From Clostridia bacterium DTU080 (GTDB lineage Bacteria; Bacillota; Limnochordia; DTU080): 6,579 nt of DNA. The DNA is taken from contig LFTP01000306.1 of NCBI GenBank assembly GCA_001513395.1, forward strand, positions 1-6,579, written 5' to 3'. Shown one piece after another: positions 5,852 to 6,579 of this stretch. The notes under the pieces were generated by a model that saw nothing but the letters and a program-made list of their open reading frames with translations, did no database searches and had not been told where the DNA came from. Both the position numbers and the translations under genes were made by a program. Within the stretch, counting starts at the first letter, position 1, and every line of letters begins with the position of its first letter.

Positions 5852-6262
5852 TCAGGCTGCTGATTCGAGGATCCTTATTCGAAGGGCAAACAAGGTCTCC
5901 CGAAGGAGCGGATGATCCAGCCACTGCAAGCCCGTGCTCTTGGCTAGAAGGGCTTCACGCTCTCTTGCTATCCAGACGATTCTTCGAGCTATTTCGGGTA
6001 GGAGAAAATACACTTCGTAGGTGGTTACGCGTATGACATAGTATCCGAGTGCTTTGTAATATCGATCCTTCCACTCATCGCGTCTTATCTTGTCACGCTG
6101 GCAATGCCACGGGCCATCCACTTCGATGACTAACTTGCTTCGCTCGACCACGATATCAGCTTCGTTCGGTTGGGCTCCCAGTTGGACGTTGGTTCGAATC
6201 CCACGTATACCTCGCCTTTCGAGCTCCCGGACCAACAGCGCTTCACCGTGGGTTTTTGGCAC
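5852..6262 (-). CDS. DUF559/Vsr-like PD-(D/E)XK endonuclease domain protein
   Basis: This 136-residue protein starts at GTG 6262-6260; reading its own strand, GGAGGT lies a few bases upstream, which supports that start. The sequence follows the DUF559 (very-short-patch-repair-like) nuclease fold: E7 on the first helix (THGEALLVRELERRGI), N33-E34-A35-D36 with the metal-binding Asp, then LVIEVDGPWHCQRDKIRRDE with E47, D49 and H53, and KALGYYVIRVTTYEVY closing the core with R78. All residues expected for metal-dependent cleavage seem present. Family members are small, often stand-alone, and are found both as presumed DNA repair nucleases and in mobile or defence regions. The last 50 residues (LPEIARRIVW... 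onward) are helical. The nearest same-strand neighbour downstream is the dprA-like gene 670 bases away, beyond a dead transposon. The substrate is unknown. Confidence 0.82.
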   Translation of the reverse strand: MPKTHGEALLVRELERRGIRGIRTNVQLGAQPNEADIVVERSKLVIEVDGPWHCQRDKIRRDEWKDRYYKALGYYVIRVTTYEVYFLLPEIARRIVWIAREREALLAKSTGLQWLDHPLLRETLFALRIRILESAA

Positions 6263-6311
6263 AGGCCCACCTCCGATTGATGAAAAACCCGAAAAAAGGA
6301 TAAGAGGGTCG

Positions 6312-6337
6312 ACGTTCTGTAACTTACCATAGAACGT
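6312..6337. promoter_or_regulatory. Inverted repeat overlapping the nuclease promoter, candidate operator
   Basis: ACGTTCT (6312-6318) and AGAACGT (6331-6337) are perfect 7-bp arms around 12 bases, with one wobble-type and one normal pair extending them. One arm falls in the promoter spacer and the other just downstream of the -10 of the putative promoter below. This is a typical place for a dimeric repressor. The cognate regulator is not in the window. Confidence 0.4.
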
Positions 6338-6349
6338 TATCTATATCAA
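6321..6349 (-). promoter_or_regulatory. Candidate sigma-70 promoter for the DUF559-like nuclease gene
   Basis: On the reverse strand TTGATA (6349-6344, five of six bases of the -35 consensus) is followed after exactly 17 bases by TAAGTT (6326-6321). The latter is a weak -10, but TGG precedes it directly, giving an extended TGn -10. Transcription would start near 6314 and leave a leader of about 50 bases before the GTG at 6262. Confidence 0.45.
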
Positions 6350-6391
6350 GGGGTATTTGGCTTGAGTTGTAAGTGCGCGCCACATATCATA

Positions 6392-6397
6392 TATAAT
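6392..6397 (+). promoter_or_regulatory. Perfect TATAAT -10 box in an AT-rich patch, rightward
   Basis: TATAAT at 6392-6397 lies in an AT-rich patch of about 6381-6428. The best upstream -35 is TTGTAA (6367-6372), with a long 19-base spacer, so the promoter would be suboptimal. Nothing in the window to its right is an obvious gene. It would drive the hairpin-rich segment at 6442-6513 or a gene beyond the edge. Confidence 0.3.
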
Positions 6398-6441
6398 GAA
6401 CACAGTATATGTAATTTGTATATACAATTGAAGTTCGATCG

Positions 6442-6513
6442 CGTCTCTGGAAAAGTCGAGACGGGGACTGTCATGTGGTATCCCCAAGAAACGAGGTAAG
6501 ACAGCTTTGCTGT
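6442..6513 (+). other. Three successive hairpins, possible structured RNA or leader
   Basis: CGTCTC (6442-6447) pairs with GAGACG (6458-6463). GGGGA (6463-6467) pairs with TCCCC (6481-6485), sharing one base with the first stem. ACAGC (6501-6505) pairs with GCTGT (6509-6513). They lie 45 to 120 bases after the TATAAT at 6392. The stems are short and no known RNA family is recognised. No coding frame of note spans the segment. Confidence 0.25.
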
Positions 6514-6515
6514 TT

Positions 6516-6540
6516 GTTCTTCGACAGGCTCAGGCCGAAC
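6516..6540 (+). repeat. Dispersed-repeat-like motif TTCGACAGGCTCAGG
   Basis: The stretch GTTCTTCGACAGGCTCAG, followed by GCCGAAC, opens with GTTC and closes with GAAC. I recall very similar intergenic sequences in many environmental bacterial genomes. A degraded copy lies at 628-645 in the opposite orientation. Whether it is a REP-like element mobilised by a transposase cannot be told here. Confidence 0.45.
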
Positions 6541-6579
6541 ACCGTCTGGACCGCCGCATGAGAGTCTACTTGGCACCCA

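Noticed and set aside
1..6579. CRISPR array, tRNA or rRNA gene
   Set aside because: No regularly spaced direct repeats, and no cloverleaf or rRNA-like segments were seen on either strand.

Overview
This is a bacterial chromosomal window (estimated by eye at a little over 50% GC) from an organism I cannot place to species. The one complete solute-binding protein has a cleavable Sec-type signal peptide without a lipobox cysteine, which fits a free periplasmic protein and so a diderm cell. Several starts are GTG or TTG behind strong GGAGG-type ribosome binding sites. An uncultured environmental lineage, perhaps Armatimonadota- or Chloroflexota-like, is only a guess.

Layout, left to right. Positions 1-279 hold the C-terminal end of a probable sugar-type ABC solute-binding protein, followed by a clean hairpin terminator (320-347). 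Positions 350-1900 are a gene graveyard: a sigma-70 region-4 remnant (about 400-552), a reverse-strand remnant of the C-terminus of an IscB/IsrB-type (RRXRR/HNH, OMEGA system) protein (1126-1344) with a strong hairpin at its end, and a small reverse-strand Cys-rich ORF (1502-1858). Positions 1940-3190 hold a complete 416-aa family-1 extracellular solute-binding protein with no intact permease genes beside it. Positions 3191-3700 hold no convincing gene. Positions 3707-3859 encode a very basic 50-aa protein with an excellent ribosome binding site. Positions 4202-5182 (reverse) encode a DprA/Smf-family protein with a divergent signature and no room for the usual C-terminal winged helix. Positions 5412-5690 (forward) are a dead N-terminal piece of an IS256-family transposase. 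Positions 5852-6262 (reverse) encode a DUF559/Vsr-like PD-(D/E)XK nuclease with a candidate promoter and an overlapping inverted repeat upstream. The right end (6360-6579) is AT-rich, then carries three successive hairpins and a copy of a dispersed repeat-like motif.

How the parts may work together. The solute-binding proteins would supply substrates to ABC importers whose membrane parts are elsewhere or lost. The DprA-like protein (single-strand DNA binding) and the DUF559-like nuclease face the same way and are separated only by about 670 bp that contains the transposase debris. They may once have been a pair acting on incoming DNA, but this is inference. The most interesting decayed signal is the IscB C-terminal fossil. 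There is no intact new system here that I can demonstrate.
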